DNA of 64,000 nt from UBA8958 sp964571695 (GTDB taxonomy: Bacteria > Desulfobacterota > Syntrophia > Syntrophales > UBA8958): NCBI GenBank assembly GCA_964571695.1, contig CAZNDG010000001.1:186001-250000 (forward strand), given 5' to 3'. A program made the translations under genes and the position numbers. The notes below the pieces were generated by a model. It saw only the letters and a list, made by a program, of their open reading frames with translations, was not told where the DNA came from and did no database searches. This document shows, piece after piece, positions 1 through 8,575 of this stretch. Within the stretch, counting starts at the first letter, position 1, and every line of letters starts with the position of its first letter.

Positions 1-1169
1 GACAGGTTGTTGAGGCTGTAGCCGCAAAGGTACATCACCGCAAAGGTGGCGACCAGTGACAGGGGGACGGCGATGCTGGGGATGATCGTGGGCCGGAGGG
101 ACCGCAGGAACAGGAAGATGACGATCACTACGAGGCAGATAGTCAAAAGGAGGGTGTATTGAACATCCTTGATGGAGTCCTTGATGAAATCCGTCTGATC
201 AAAGATGAGGCGGACCTCCGTACCCCTGGGAATCTCCTCCCCGAGTTTCGGCATGATCTCCTTGACCTTCGCCGCCACTTCCACAGCGTTGGCTCCAGGC
301 TGTTTCCGGACGGCGAATACGACGGTGCGCTGGGAGATCTCGTCGTTGGCGTACCAAACAGTCACCCGCTTGTTGTCCACGCTGTCCACTCCCCGGCCCA
401 CATCACGGATCCGGACGGGATATCCCTTTTCATAGGCCACGATGAGGGGATCATAGGCCGTGGCCGTCTTCAGTTGTCCCTGAGGGTCGAGGGTGTAGGA
501 CTGATACGGCCCGTCGAGACTACCACCGGGTATGTTGACATTGGCATTGGCCAGGGCGCCGGCAATCTCGTTTATCCCGATCCCCTTGTTGGCAAGCCGG
601 TGGGGATTGACCTGAACGCGAACGGCATATTTTTTCCCGTATTTAATTACCTCGGAAACACCCTTGATGGTGGAAAGGTTCGGGGCAATGACCGAATCCA
701 CATATTCATAGGTCGTCGTATCCTTTATGGTCTCCCCCACCATGGCATAGAACATGATGGGCCATTCCGCGGGATTTACCTTCTGGTATGTAGGGGGAGC
801 CGGCATGGTGGGGAGGATCCCCATAGCCGCGGAGATCATGGAGTTCACATCCTGGGCCGCTGCATCGATGTTTCGGTCCAATGAAAATTGCATGGTGATG
901 GAGGTCGAACCCTGGGTACTCGTGGAGGTCATGGATTCGAGTCCCTGAATGGTGGAGAATTTCTTCTCCAGGGGAGTGGCCACCGTGGCAGCCATGATCT
1001 CCGGACTGGCTCCGGGCAGTGCCGCAGATACCTGGATAGTGGGATAATCCATCTGGGGCAGGTCGTTGACAGGAAGGTTACGATAACCGATGATCCCAAA
1101 AAACAGGATGCCGATCATCACCAAGCTGGTCATGATGGGACGGCGGATCCAGAGGGCGGAGATGTTCAC
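1..1169 (-). CDS. RND efflux transporter permease (5' part, gene runs off the window)
   Basis: About 389 N-terminal residues of an AcrB/MexB/MdtB-type inner-membrane proton/drug antiporter are visible; the rest lies beyond base 1. The GTG start at 1169 overlaps the stop of the adaptor gene (GTGA), which fixes the start and implies translational coupling. The protein opens with an amphipathic segment and a first TM helix (ALWIRRPIMTSLVMIGIL), followed by the periplasmic porter sequence with the family-typical GASPEIMAATVATPLE and DVNSMI stretches. A second hydrophobic segment near the window edge matches TM2. It is the pump of a tripartite complex with the next two genes. The substrate cannot be deduced. 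Confidence 0.93.
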   Translation of the reverse strand, partial: MNISALWIRRPIMTSLVMIGILFFGIIGYRNLPVNDLPQMDYPTIQVSAALPGASPEIMAATVATPLEKKFSTIQGLESMTSTSTQGSTSITMQFSLDRNIDAAAQDVNSMISAAMGILPTMPAPPTYQKVNPAEWPIMFYAMVGETIKDTTTYEYVDSVIAPNLSTIKGVSEVIKYGKKYAVRVQVNPHRLANKGIGINEIAGALANANVNIPGGSLDGPYQSYTLDPQGQLKTATAYDPLIVAYEKGYPVRIRDVGRGVDSVDNKRVTVWYANDEISQRTVVFAVRKQPGANAVEVAAKVKEIMPKLGEEIPRGTEVRLIFDQTDFIKDSIKDVQYTLLLTICLVVIVIFLFLRSLRPTIIPSIAVPLSLVATFAVMYLCGYSLNNL

Positions 1170-2401
1170 TTGCCTTCCCCTCCGGCGTTACCCTTGACAT
1201 TGCCGCTTCCCGGCCCAACACCTAAGCTGTCCTTGATCTCCACTTTACCGTTCGGTCGCACTTTGAGATGTCCGTCCGTCACCACAGTTTCCCCGCCCTG
1301 GAGTCCCTTGGCGATCACCGCCTCCTCTCCGGTGCTTCTCTCCATGACCACGGGGGCAACCTCGGCCGTCATATCCGGTTTGATTACGAAGACAAATTGC
1401 CCCTGGTCTCCGTTCTGGACGGCGCGAAGAGGCGCGACGACGGCTCCGGATTGGATCGTGAGACGGAGGGATACGTTGACGAACTGACCTGGCCAGAGGG
1501 ATCGGTCGTTATTGGCGAATTCCGCCTTCAATTTGATCATCCCCGTTGCCTGGTCGATGGCGTTGTCCACAAAGACGAGTTTCCCGTTGGTGATTTCCAT
1601 GGGAAAGTCCTTACCGGGGATAACCCTTACGGAGACCGTTCCCGCCGCAAGATATTTTCTGATCGCGGCAAGCTGTTTTTCCGGTACGGAGAAACGGATA
1701 TAGGCGGGACTGATCTGGTTGAGGGTGGTCAGAGAGGTGTCATTGGCCCGAACGATAGAGCCGAGATTGACACCGTAGGCACCGGTCCGCCCGGCAAAAG
1801 GTGCTTTGACGGAACAGTAGGATAGATTCAGCCGCGCGTCTTCCACCTCGGCACGGTCGGCCTTAACGTTCGCGTTGTATGCGGCGGCGTCGGTCAGGTA
1901 CTTGTCCGCCTCCGATTTCGATACCGCCCCTTTGGTCAAAAGAAAGGCATAGCGTTTCGCCTCCTCTTCGTTGAACTGTGATTGGGCGATGCTTTTGGCC
2001 AACCGGGCCTCGACCTGATGAAGCTTTTCCCGGAAAGGGGCCGGATCGATTGTGAAGAGCAGTTGTCCCGTCCGGACATCCTCTCCTTCCCGGAAATGGG
2101 TCCTGAGAAGCTGCCCGGTCACCCGAGAATAGACATTAATGGATTTATAGGCCTCCACGGTGCCGATGGCGGCAATCTCCAGGGGCATATCCTTCTTGAC
2201 GACCTTGGCGGCCAGGACGGTGGCGGGAGGGAAAACGGGCGGCGGTGTCTCTTTGCCGCAGCCGCCGGTGATCAGCGACGCCGCAGCCACTAAGGAAAGA
2301 AGCAATGATCCGCTGATCAAACACCGTAACCACGATCGCCACGAACCATTCCGGCGCCGCCGGCCGCCATGCCCCGTTGCCAATATGATCTTGTCGAACA
2401 T
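1166..2401 (-). CDS. RND efflux periplasmic adaptor (HlyD/AcrA family), lipoprotein
   Basis: 411-residue membrane fusion protein linking the inner-membrane pump to the TolC-type channel. A basic N-terminus and hydrophobic stretch end in the lipobox LITGGC (Cys48), so the mature protein should be lipid-anchored in the periplasm. Biotinyl-lipoyl half-motifs are present (VYSRVTGQLLRTHFREGEDV and the matching VKAPFAGRTGAYGVNLGSIV), flanking an alpha-helical hairpin, then beta-barrel and membrane-proximal domains. It lies between tolC-like and permease genes, overlapping the latter by 4 bp. No good Shine-Dalgarno precedes the ATG at 2401, so the first ~20 residues are uncertain. Confidence 0.9.
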   Translation of the reverse strand: MFDKIILATGHGGRRRRNGSWRSWLRCLISGSLLLSLVAAASLITGGCGKETPPPVFPPATVLAAKVVKKDMPLEIAAIGTVEAYKSINVYSRVTGQLLRTHFREGEDVRTGQLLFTIDPAPFREKLHQVEARLAKSIAQSQFNEEEAKRYAFLLTKGAVSKSEADKYLTDAAAYNANVKADRAEVEDARLNLSYCSVKAPFAGRTGAYGVNLGSIVRANDTSLTTLNQISPAYIRFSVPEKQLAAIRKYLAAGTVSVRVIPGKDFPMEITNGKLVFVDNAIDQATGMIKLKAEFANNDRSLWPGQFVNVSLRLTIQSGAVVAPLRAVQNGDQGQFVFVIKPDMTAEVAPVVMERSTGEEAVIAKGLQGGETVVTDGHLKVRPNGKVEIKDSLGVGPGSGNVKGNAGGEGK

Positions 2402-2422
2402 AAGATATTTGACCGTCCTTCC

Positions 2423-3724
2423 CTATCGCCCCCCCATGGCCTTTTCCAGGTTGGCCTTGGAGGTTACGTAATTGTAGTAGGCGTTTACCCGCGTCTGTTT
2501 TGCCTGGCTGAAGTTGACCGTGGCGGTGGTAACCTCCACCGAGGTAGCCAGACCCGACTGATAACGGAGATTGACCAATTCCAGATTTTCCGTCGCCTGC
2601 CGTACTAACAGTTGGGCGTTGGTTATCGATTCTTCGGCCTTTTTCATATTGAGGAGCGCCGTCTGCACCTCTTGGCGGATCTGTAGTTTGATGGCGGCGA
2701 TCTTCGCCTCGGTTACCTTGAGATTCGCCAGGGCCTTCTGCACGGACTGCTGGGTGGCAAAACCAGCAAAGAGATTCCAGGTAACCCCCACCCCTACGTT
2801 CCAACCCTGGGCCAGAGGGGTCCGGCTGCCGGCAAACTCATAACCGGCGTTGGCGTCCAGAGACGGGAAATAATCCTTCTTGGCCAGGGATACGGATCTT
2901 TCCGCCGCCTTCTTTTGCAGCATGAGAGACTGGAGATCCTGGCGGTTTCCATATGCCCGCTCCAGGGCTTCCTGTTCCGCGATCCGCAGTTTGTCGAGGG
3001 TATGGAGTTCCCTGATGGTGTAATTGGCCGGACCGTCATATCCCATGGCCTTGTTCAGGGAAACCCAGGCCTTGCTGAGTTCGTTTTCCCCGTCGATGAG
3101 CTTTAGCTCGGCACCGCTGAGATATACTTCGGCATTTGTCACATCGTACTTAGGCTTCTTGCCGGCCGTAAAGAACAATTTTGCCTGTTCCAACTGCTTT
3201 CGGTATTGCTCCCGTACTTCCACTTCAATATCCCGGGACAGTTTCGCCTTCAGGACATCGTAATAGGCGTTTTTGACGGTATTTACCACCGCGGTGATCC
3301 TGTTTTCCATGTCCATCCGGGAAGAATCGACGTTGAGACGGGCCACGGCGACGTTATCCTCCCGCTTCCCGAAGTCGTAGATCTTCTGGGTAAGGGTCAG
3401 ATTGGTGTCGCCGTATTTATATCCATAGAGATTGTTGATGGGGGGATAGGGGTCGTCGGTCTTCTTGGCCAGGTTATAGCTGTTGAAAACTGATTTGGCA
3501 TCTAACTGGGGATAGTATCCTGACAGGGCCTTGCCCAGATCCGCTTCATTGGCCCTGGTCATGTACAAATACTGAATTATTTCCGGCTGGTTATGGACGG
3601 CAATCTCTATGCAGCGTTCCAGTGTCAACTCCTCGCCGTCCCGGATGAGGGGCATCTCCGCCGCTACGACGGTGCCTGCCCATAGGCCGATCCCGATAGA
3701 CAAGATGGTGACGAACCGAATCAT
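2423..3724 (-). CDS. TolC-family outer-membrane efflux protein
   Basis: 433-residue outer-membrane factor that forms the exit duct of the RND system. It has an N-terminal signal peptide (FVTILSIGIGLWAGTVVAAE) and two internally homologous halves of long coiled-coil helices. The LTLERCIEIAVHNQPEI stretch near residue 33 is typical of OEP family starts, and helices around residues 130-220 and 340-420 carry the usual NL.YQSGLATSVEV signature. Length fits the family (about 420-480). It is the first gene of the three-gene efflux operon, 21 bp upstream of the adaptor; GAGGCGTGGG upstream may serve as a weak RBS. Confidence 0.9.
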   Translation of the reverse strand: MIRFVTILSIGIGLWAGTVVAAEMPLIRDGEELTLERCIEIAVHNQPEIIQYLYMTRANEADLGKALSGYYPQLDAKSVFNSYNLAKKTDDPYPPINNLYGYKYGDTNLTLTQKIYDFGKREDNVAVARLNVDSSRMDMENRITAVVNTVKNAYYDVLKAKLSRDIEVEVREQYRKQLEQAKLFFTAGKKPKYDVTNAEVYLSGAELKLIDGENELSKAWVSLNKAMGYDGPANYTIRELHTLDKLRIAEQEALERAYGNRQDLQSLMLQKKAAERSVSLAKKDYFPSLDANAGYEFAGSRTPLAQGWNVGVGVTWNLFAGFATQQSVQKALANLKVTEAKIAAIKLQIRQEVQTALLNMKKAEESITNAQLLVRQATENLELVNLRYQSGLATSVEVTTATVNFSQAKQTRVNAYYNYVTSKANLEKAMGGR

Positions 3725-3827
3725 ATCCCACGCCTCGCTTACAAAGCAGTCATGCCTATCATATGGGGCGTTCCCTTGTCAAAGAAATGCAGCTTCAGTC
3801 GCCATCCGTAACGTCCCGGCCGTTTGA

Positions 3828-5390
3828 TCAGTTCAGACCCCGGCAGGGAATGGCGTCGGGCAAACGTTCATGATCCGGCAGCGGCGCGGTAATTGAAAAA
3901 CGCTCGTTCCCGTCCGGAGCAACCGCCGGAAAACCGAGATTTCGTTCGATCACAGCGGCCATTCTCCCGGTGTTCTCCCCTTCGCCATGGATCACGAATA
4001 CCTGTTTCGTCTTGGGGAAACGGGACAGCCAAGTGAGAATCCGGCAGGCGTCGGCATGGTTGGAAAAGAAGTCGAATCTCTTCACCCGCATCCGTATTTC
4101 CGTCTCCACCCCCGGTTGCGGCGCCCCGTTCCCCGGAAGATGGAAAGGGGGAATGGCCACCCGCCGCCTCCCGGTCAGCAGCGCCTCCCCCAGGCTTCCC
4201 GGGGCCTGCCAGCCCACGATGGCCAGAAGGTTCCTGGGGTCGCCTCCCATCCTCTTCAGGTGGCGCGGGGCGTTGCCGTGATCGAGCATGCCGCTGGAGG
4301 TTACATAGATCGCGGCCTGGCGCTGTTCATGGGTCAGGAGGGCGGCGGCGCCGTTCAGCTTTTGCAATCCGGGAAATTGGAAAGGATCCCGACCGGCGTC
4401 GAATTCCCGCTGCGCCTCCGGATGGAGATAATTCCGGTGCCGGCGGTAGGCCTCGGTTATCTTGCCGCCCAGAGAACTGTCAGCATATACCGGGGTGGCG
4501 GCGGGGAGCAAACCCCGGCGCTGCCAGCGCCCGATGGTGAACAGGACCTTCTGGGTTCGGTCCATGCTGAAGGCGGGAATCAGGACGCTCCCTCCGGCCG
4601 CAAGGGTCTCCCTTATCTCCCGGACAAATAGCTCCTCCTGGCCTTCCGTATCCCGCCGGCTGGTCCCATACGTGGCCTCGACGACAATGAAATCAGCTTC
4701 AGTAATCATTTCCGGCTCTTTGAGAAGGGGGATGCCCCCATTCCCCATGTCGCCGGTAAAGACAATCTTACGCATTTTGCACCCGGAACCCGTCCAGACC
4801 TCGACCATCGCCGAACCGAGGATATGCCCCGCATCCCGGAGACGGATGGCGATATCCCCGGTAAGCTGGCGCCGGCGGCCATAGGGAATAGATTCATAGT
4901 TTCTCAACATCGTCTCTACGTCCCCAGGGCCGTACAGCGGCGCCCCGCCGCCGGACTCATAGGTCAACCCGGCCTTCAGGGTAAGCCCGGCCAGGGTTTT
5001 CGTGGCCGCCGTACCGACAACCCGGCCCCGGAAACCCTGCCGGTAAAGTAAAGGTATGCGCCCGGCATGATCAGCGTGGGCATGGGTCAGCAGGACATAG
5101 TCGATCGCGGCGGGATCAAAGGGCGGCTTGGTGCTTACCCCGGCCTTACCCCGTTCCATGGAAAGACCGTAGTCAATGAGTATTTTTGATTTTCCCGTCT
5201 CCAGAAGGATGGCGCTGCCGCCCACGGTGCGGGCCGCGCCGAGAAACTTCAGGGTAACGTCCTCCGCGGCCCGGGCCGGGAGGACGGAAATCGTCATGAG
5301 GAGCAGGAATAACGGTAAAAACCATGCCCGCAACGATCGTGTTGCGGCGCGGCGGTACCGCGACGGCAGGACAATTGATTTCCAAAACAT
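3828..5390 (-). CDS. exported beta-CASP/metallo-beta-lactamase-fold hydrolase
   Basis: 520-residue protein with MBL motif 2 HAHADH (residues 103-108), GHILGSA, FTGDMG and beta-CASP features: DSSLGGKITEAY, VTSSGMLDHGNAPRHL and C-terminal VIHGEGENTG. This is the layout of CPSF73/RNase J-like and KH-less archaeal-type nucleases. Unlike ordinary cytosolic members, it begins with a clear export signal: basic region, hydrophobic core AWFLPLFLLLMTISVL, then an AxA-like site PARAAED near residue 42. Whether it cleaves nucleic acid outside the cytoplasm is unknown; the HGEGE region leaves the catalytic set largely intact. It is a single gene without an obvious operon partner. Confidence 0.85.
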   Translation of the reverse strand: MFWKSIVLPSRYRRAATRSLRAWFLPLFLLLMTISVLPARAAEDVTLKFLGAARTVGGSAILLETGKSKILIDYGLSMERGKAGVSTKPPFDPAAIDYVLLTHAHADHAGRIPLLYRQGFRGRVVGTAATKTLAGLTLKAGLTYESGGGAPLYGPGDVETMLRNYESIPYGRRRQLTGDIAIRLRDAGHILGSAMVEVWTGSGCKMRKIVFTGDMGNGGIPLLKEPEMITEADFIVVEATYGTSRRDTEGQEELFVREIRETLAAGGSVLIPAFSMDRTQKVLFTIGRWQRRGLLPAATPVYADSSLGGKITEAYRRHRNYLHPEAQREFDAGRDPFQFPGLQKLNGAAALLTHEQRQAAIYVTSSGMLDHGNAPRHLKRMGGDPRNLLAIVGWQAPGSLGEALLTGRRRVAIPPFHLPGNGAPQPGVETEIRMRVKRFDFFSNHADACRILTWLSRFPKTKQVFVIHGEGENTGRMAAVIERNLGFPAVAPDGNERFSITAPLPDHERLPDAIPCRGLN

Positions 5391-5537
5391 GGCTTATTAA
5401 ATCACAGCCACCTTCTCAATGCAACCGTCCCTTCACCCACACCATCCGCCCCACGGCATGGGTGTATCGGAATTGGTTTTTCATGTCTTCCTCGTGGGTT
5501 AGAATATAAATCCACACGGGGACATCCTTCTTTTTTA

Positions 5538-5566
5538 TTGCATTACGCGGCAAATGCCGTTATATC
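5538..5566 (+). promoter_or_regulatory. candidate sigma-70 promoter for serine dehydratase
   Basis: TTGCAT (5538-5543), a 17-bp spacer and TATATC (5561-5566) lie about 70 bp before the start codon. The spacer holds the small inverted repeat GGCAAATGCC. The match is moderate and purely positional. Confidence 0.35.
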
Positions 5567-5632
5567 GTAGCAACTTTCAGATGTCATACTCAGGACAGAG
5601 GCGTTGCATTCCTATAGAAAGAGAAGGCTCTT

Positions 5633-6985
5633 ATGGCGGCTATTACCACATCGGTTTTCGAGCTCCTGAAGATCGGCCCCGGTCCGTCGAGTTCCCACAC
5701 CATGGGTCCCATGAAGGCGGGACGGGATTTTCATCTCCAGATGAAGTCTCTGGACCCCGGGGAACTGGCCGTCGCAAACCGGTTGGAGGTGAATCTCTAC
5801 GGCTCCCTGTCTGCTACCGGCAAGGGTCACGGCACCGACCGCGCCGTGCTGGCGGGCCTCATGGGCCATGATCCCGAAGACTGCCCTCCGGATATCCTCG
5901 ATGCCGTCCACCTCGATACCCGCACCCCGCTGACTCTGGAAATCGGGACGCAGCGCCTCACCTTCCGGGCCGCCGACATGGTCTTCAACAACAACGGCGA
6001 TTTTCCCTTCAGCAACACCATGATCATCCGCCTGCACGGACCCCGGGGCGTCATCATGGAAAAGGAATATTACTCCGTAGGCGGCGGCTTCATCCAGTGG
6101 CGGGGATGGGAGGAATCACCCCGAGGTGTGCCCAGGTATCCCTATGAAAACGCTACCCAATTGACGAAACTCCTCAAAAGGCGCCGGCTGGATCTCTCCG
6201 AAATCATGATGGCCAACGAACGGGCCATAACCGGTCATTCGGAAAAGGAAATCAACGACGGGCTGGATCTGGTCATCGCCGCCATGGAAGGCGCCGTGCA
6301 GCGGGGTCTGACGACCGAGGGCTATCTGCCGGGACCGATCCGCCTTCACCGCAAGGCCCCCCTCTTCTTTCAGCGCGCCCGGGGGATGTCCCAGAACGCG
6401 GAGCGTCTCCTTGTTTATCTTTGCGCCTATGCCTTTGCCGCCGCTGAAGAGAACGCCGCCGGGCACCGGGTGGTCACCGCCCCTACCTGCGGCTCCGCCG
6501 GGGTGATCCCCGCCCTTATCGTTCTCCTGCGGCGCCACGGGAGGATTCCCTTGGAAAAGGTGCGCCGGGCGCTTCTGGCCTCCGCCGCCGTGGGTTTCAT
6601 CGCCAAGCACAACGCCAGCATCTCCGGCGCCGAGGTGGGTTGCCAGGGAGAAATCGGCGTCGCCGCCAGCATGGGCGCCGCCCTCGTTTCCCTGGCCAAC
6701 GACACCGGCGCCCGGATCGCCGAAAACGCCGCCGAAACCGCCCTGGAACACCATCTGGGGATGACCTGCGATCCCGTCCAGGGTTATGTGCAGATCCCCT
6801 GCATCGAACGGAACGCCATGGGGGCCGTCAAAGCCTACACATCATATCTCATCGCCCGGGAGGGAGTGCCGGAATGGCATCTCGTCAGCCTGGACAAGGC
6901 AATTGCGGCCATGAACATGACGGGACGCGACATGCCCTTCCAGTACCGGGAGACCTCCCTGGGGGGGTTGGCCCGCTGCTGCTGA
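5633..6985 (+). CDS. sdaA: L-serine ammonia-lyase (single-chain, iron-sulfur)
   Basis: 450 residues, the usual size for the fused alpha/beta bacterial enzyme that converts L-serine to pyruvate and ammonia using a [4Fe-4S] cluster in the cytoplasm. The N-terminal SDH_beta part carries GPGPSSSHTMGP (residues 15-26). The C-terminal SDH_alpha part carries cysteines 286 (APTCGSAG), 337 (GCQGEIG), 379 (CDPVQG) and 390 (CIERNA), with the cluster ligands expected among them. GAGAAGG precedes the ATG. A degenerate copy of the 3' end of this gene sits immediately downstream (6988-7049). The enzyme fits amino-acid fermentation in an anaerobe. Confidence 0.95.
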   Translation: MAAITTSVFELLKIGPGPSSSHTMGPMKAGRDFHLQMKSLDPGELAVANRLEVNLYGSLSATGKGHGTDRAVLAGLMGHDPEDCPPDILDAVHLDTRTPLTLEIGTQRLTFRAADMVFNNNGDFPFSNTMIIRLHGPRGVIMEKEYYSVGGGFIQWRGWEESPRGVPRYPYENATQLTKLLKRRRLDLSEIMMANERAITGHSEKEINDGLDLVIAAMEGAVQRGLTTEGYLPGPIRLHRKAPLFFQRARGMSQNAERLLVYLCAYAFAAAEENAAGHRVVTAPTCGSAGVIPALIVLLRRHGRIPLEKVRRALLASAAVGFIAKHNASISGAEVGCQGEIGVAASMGAALVSLANDTGARIAENAAETALEHHLGMTCDPVQGYVQIPCIERNAMGAVKAYTSYLIAREGVPEWHLVSLDKAIAAMNMTGRDMPFQYRETSLGGLARCC

Positions 6986-6987
6986 GT

Positions 6988-7049
6988 TGGACTAGGCCAT
7001 TGCAGCCACAAACTTGAGGGGACGCGACATGCCCTTCCAGTGCCGGGAG
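6988..7049 (+). pseudogene. decayed duplicate of the sdaA 3' end
   Basis: Bases 6988-7049 align without gaps, offset by 97, to 6891-6952 inside sdaA, with about 9 mismatches in 62. In the corresponding frame the copy reads LD-stop-AIAATNLRGRDMPFQCRE, versus LDKAIAAMNMTGRDMPFQYRE in the gene. It has no start of its own and carries an in-frame stop, so it is a remnant of a partial tandem duplication or of a lost paralogue. Confidence 0.75.
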
Positions 7050-7093
7050 GCATCGCAGTTAATCCTGGCCCGAGGGCGAGGAAAGGAACAGCA

Positions 7094-7687
7094 ATGGCAA
7101 AAAACCTTCCTGCCCCGCGGATCAGCAACGCCCGCCTTATCATTATCGGCGGCCTCATCGGCGCCGCACTACTGTCGATCGGCTTCTTCATTTCCGCCGT
7201 TCCCGGCGGGGCCGATCAGCACCAGATCGGGCATAAGGCCCCGCCCTTCCAAGTGAGCTCTGGAGACGACCAGACTTTGACGGCGGAAGATCTAACCGGA
7301 AAAATCACGTTGCTTTTTTATGAAAGCCGGGAGGCGGCTGAAAAGAATCGTTCCCTCAAGAATCTCCTCAACGCCTTTTACCGGCAACAAGCGCCGGAGT
7401 TGCGGCAAAACATCCGTCGGGTAGCCGTAATCAACTGCACCGCCGCGGTATGGCCGCTGCAAGGGATATGGAAGCGGGAACTCCGGAAAAATTCGCGCCG
7501 GGAGGGGTTGACCATATATGGCGACTGGGAAGGACGGATGCTTTCCGCCTACGGCATGAAAGGAGACGATTCAAATCTTTTGATTATCGACAAAAAAGAA
7601 GTCATCCGCTTCTTCCGCTCCGGCGCCATCCCTCCGGCCGCAATCAAAGAAATCCAGGAGATCCTGTACGCCATCGGCAGAGAATGA
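7094..7687 (+). CDS. membrane-anchored thioredoxin-fold (redoxin-like) protein
   Basis: 197 residues from the ATG at 7094, chosen because AGGAAAGGAA lies just upstream; an in-frame alternative at 7040 falls in the sdaA remnant. One N-terminal TM helix (LIIIGGLIGAALLSIGFFISAV) is followed by a periplasmic redoxin-like domain (IGHKAPPFQVSSGDD, LLFYESREAAEKN, LLIIDKKEVIRFFRSGAIP). There is no CXXC pair, so it is probably not a classical disulfide oxidoreductase; a YtfJ-like role is possible but unproven. It stands alone between sdaA and convergent minus-strand genes. Confidence 0.75.
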   Translation: MAKNLPAPRISNARLIIIGGLIGAALLSIGFFISAVPGGADQHQIGHKAPPFQVSSGDDQTLTAEDLTGKITLLFYESREAAEKNRSLKNLLNAFYRQQAPELRQNIRRVAVINCTAAVWPLQGIWKRELRKNSRREGLTIYGDWEGRMLSAYGMKGDDSNLLIIDKKEVIRFFRSGAIPPAAIKEIQEILYAIGRE

Positions 7688-7733
7688 GGCCGCCGCTCTT
7701 CTCGTTCCGAACGGCCGGACAGGTTACAGGATT

Positions 7734-8033
7734 CTAAGGGAAAATGATCGCTATCCCCGGATCACCATCCTTGACCCGGCAGGGAAGTTTCTCCTCGAAT
7801 TCCTCCTGCGAAGCCAACATCTTCATCTTCCAGGGACCGAGGTGCGCCGTCTCGCGGCCGTTTTCCCTCTTCAGTGCGATCTCGGCGTAAGCGCCGACGC
7901 CGTTGCACTGGCAGTAACAGGTCAGATAGGGCCAGACGATCCGGACCCGGAGGCGATAACAATCCTCGCAAAACCCCATCATCGCCGCCAGATCCGGGCA
8001 AACCAAAGAAAATTTCTCATCCCCGGCCGGCAT
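7734..8033 (-). CDS. small Cys-rich hypothetical protein
   Basis: 99-residue protein, not recognised. It is accepted as real because GGAGGAG lies at ideal distance from its ATG. Six cysteines occur, four clustered as CEDC and CYCQC between residues ~22 and 43, which suggests metal or cluster binding. The C-terminus (GDPGIAIIFP) and the MASQEEFEEKLP segment look folded. No signal peptide or TM is evident. It may be cotranscribed with the DUF5668 gene upstream (170 bp away). Confidence 0.6.
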   Translation of the reverse strand: MPAGDEKFSLVCPDLAAMMGFCEDCYRLRVRIVWPYLTCYCQCNGVGAYAEIALKRENGRETAHLGPWKMKMLASQEEFEEKLPCRVKDGDPGIAIIFP

Positions 8034-8202
8034 CTTCTCCTCCGGTAATCGCGACCGTCAAATCGCTAATCACTTCCTTTGGTTTTTTCAGACGCCGCGC
8101 TCATTGGTTTCAATGATTTGTCAGTCGGAATTATCATATTTATCATGGTCTCATCAGCCCGGGCACTCATTGTTTTTGCTACTTGGCAAAACAAGGCGAT
8201 CA

Positions 8203-8517
8203 TCATTCTTTTCGCTGTTTCATCAAGATATAAGCCCCCACCACAATGAGCGCTACAGGAAGCAGATACTTGCCGAGGGCGTAAACCTGGACGCCGAATA
8301 TCTCCGTAAGGAGGAAAATGACGCCTACGACAAGGATGATCCAACCGCCCAGATCCTTGACGTGCTGGATCAAGGTGCCCACAGCGATGACGATGAGCAG
8401 TACCGGCCAGCTCGCATTGAAGGACCAGATGCCCGTCTTGCCCAGGATGATGAGGACGCCCAGGGTAATGAGAATCAGACCGCCGGTTATGGCGTGCATT
8501 GTCCCTTTTCTTTCCAT
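8203..8517 (-). CDS. DUF5668/LiaI-LiaF-like small membrane protein
   Basis: 104 residues with four hydrophobic segments (GGLILITLGVLIILG, WPVLLIVIAVGTL, GGWIILVVGVIFLL, LLPVALIVVGAYIL), matching the LiaF transmembrane-like/DUF5668 type. The ATG at 8517 has GAGGGG upstream; a second ATG at 8499 is possible, and the longer frame to 8658 overlaps the slipin gene and reads as shadow. It lies directly downstream of slipin and NfeD on the same strand, so a role in membrane or envelope homeostasis is plausible. Confidence 0.75.
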   Translation of the reverse strand: MERKGTMHAITGGLILITLGVLIILGKTGIWSFNASWPVLLIVIAVGTLIQHVKDLGGWIILVVGVIFLLTEIFGVQVYALGKYLLPVALIVVGAYILMKQRKE

Positions 8518-8575
8518 TGTCCATCCCCTCATGCGTCCGGTCGTAAACCTGCTGGTTGCCGGTTTTATTGAAGGA

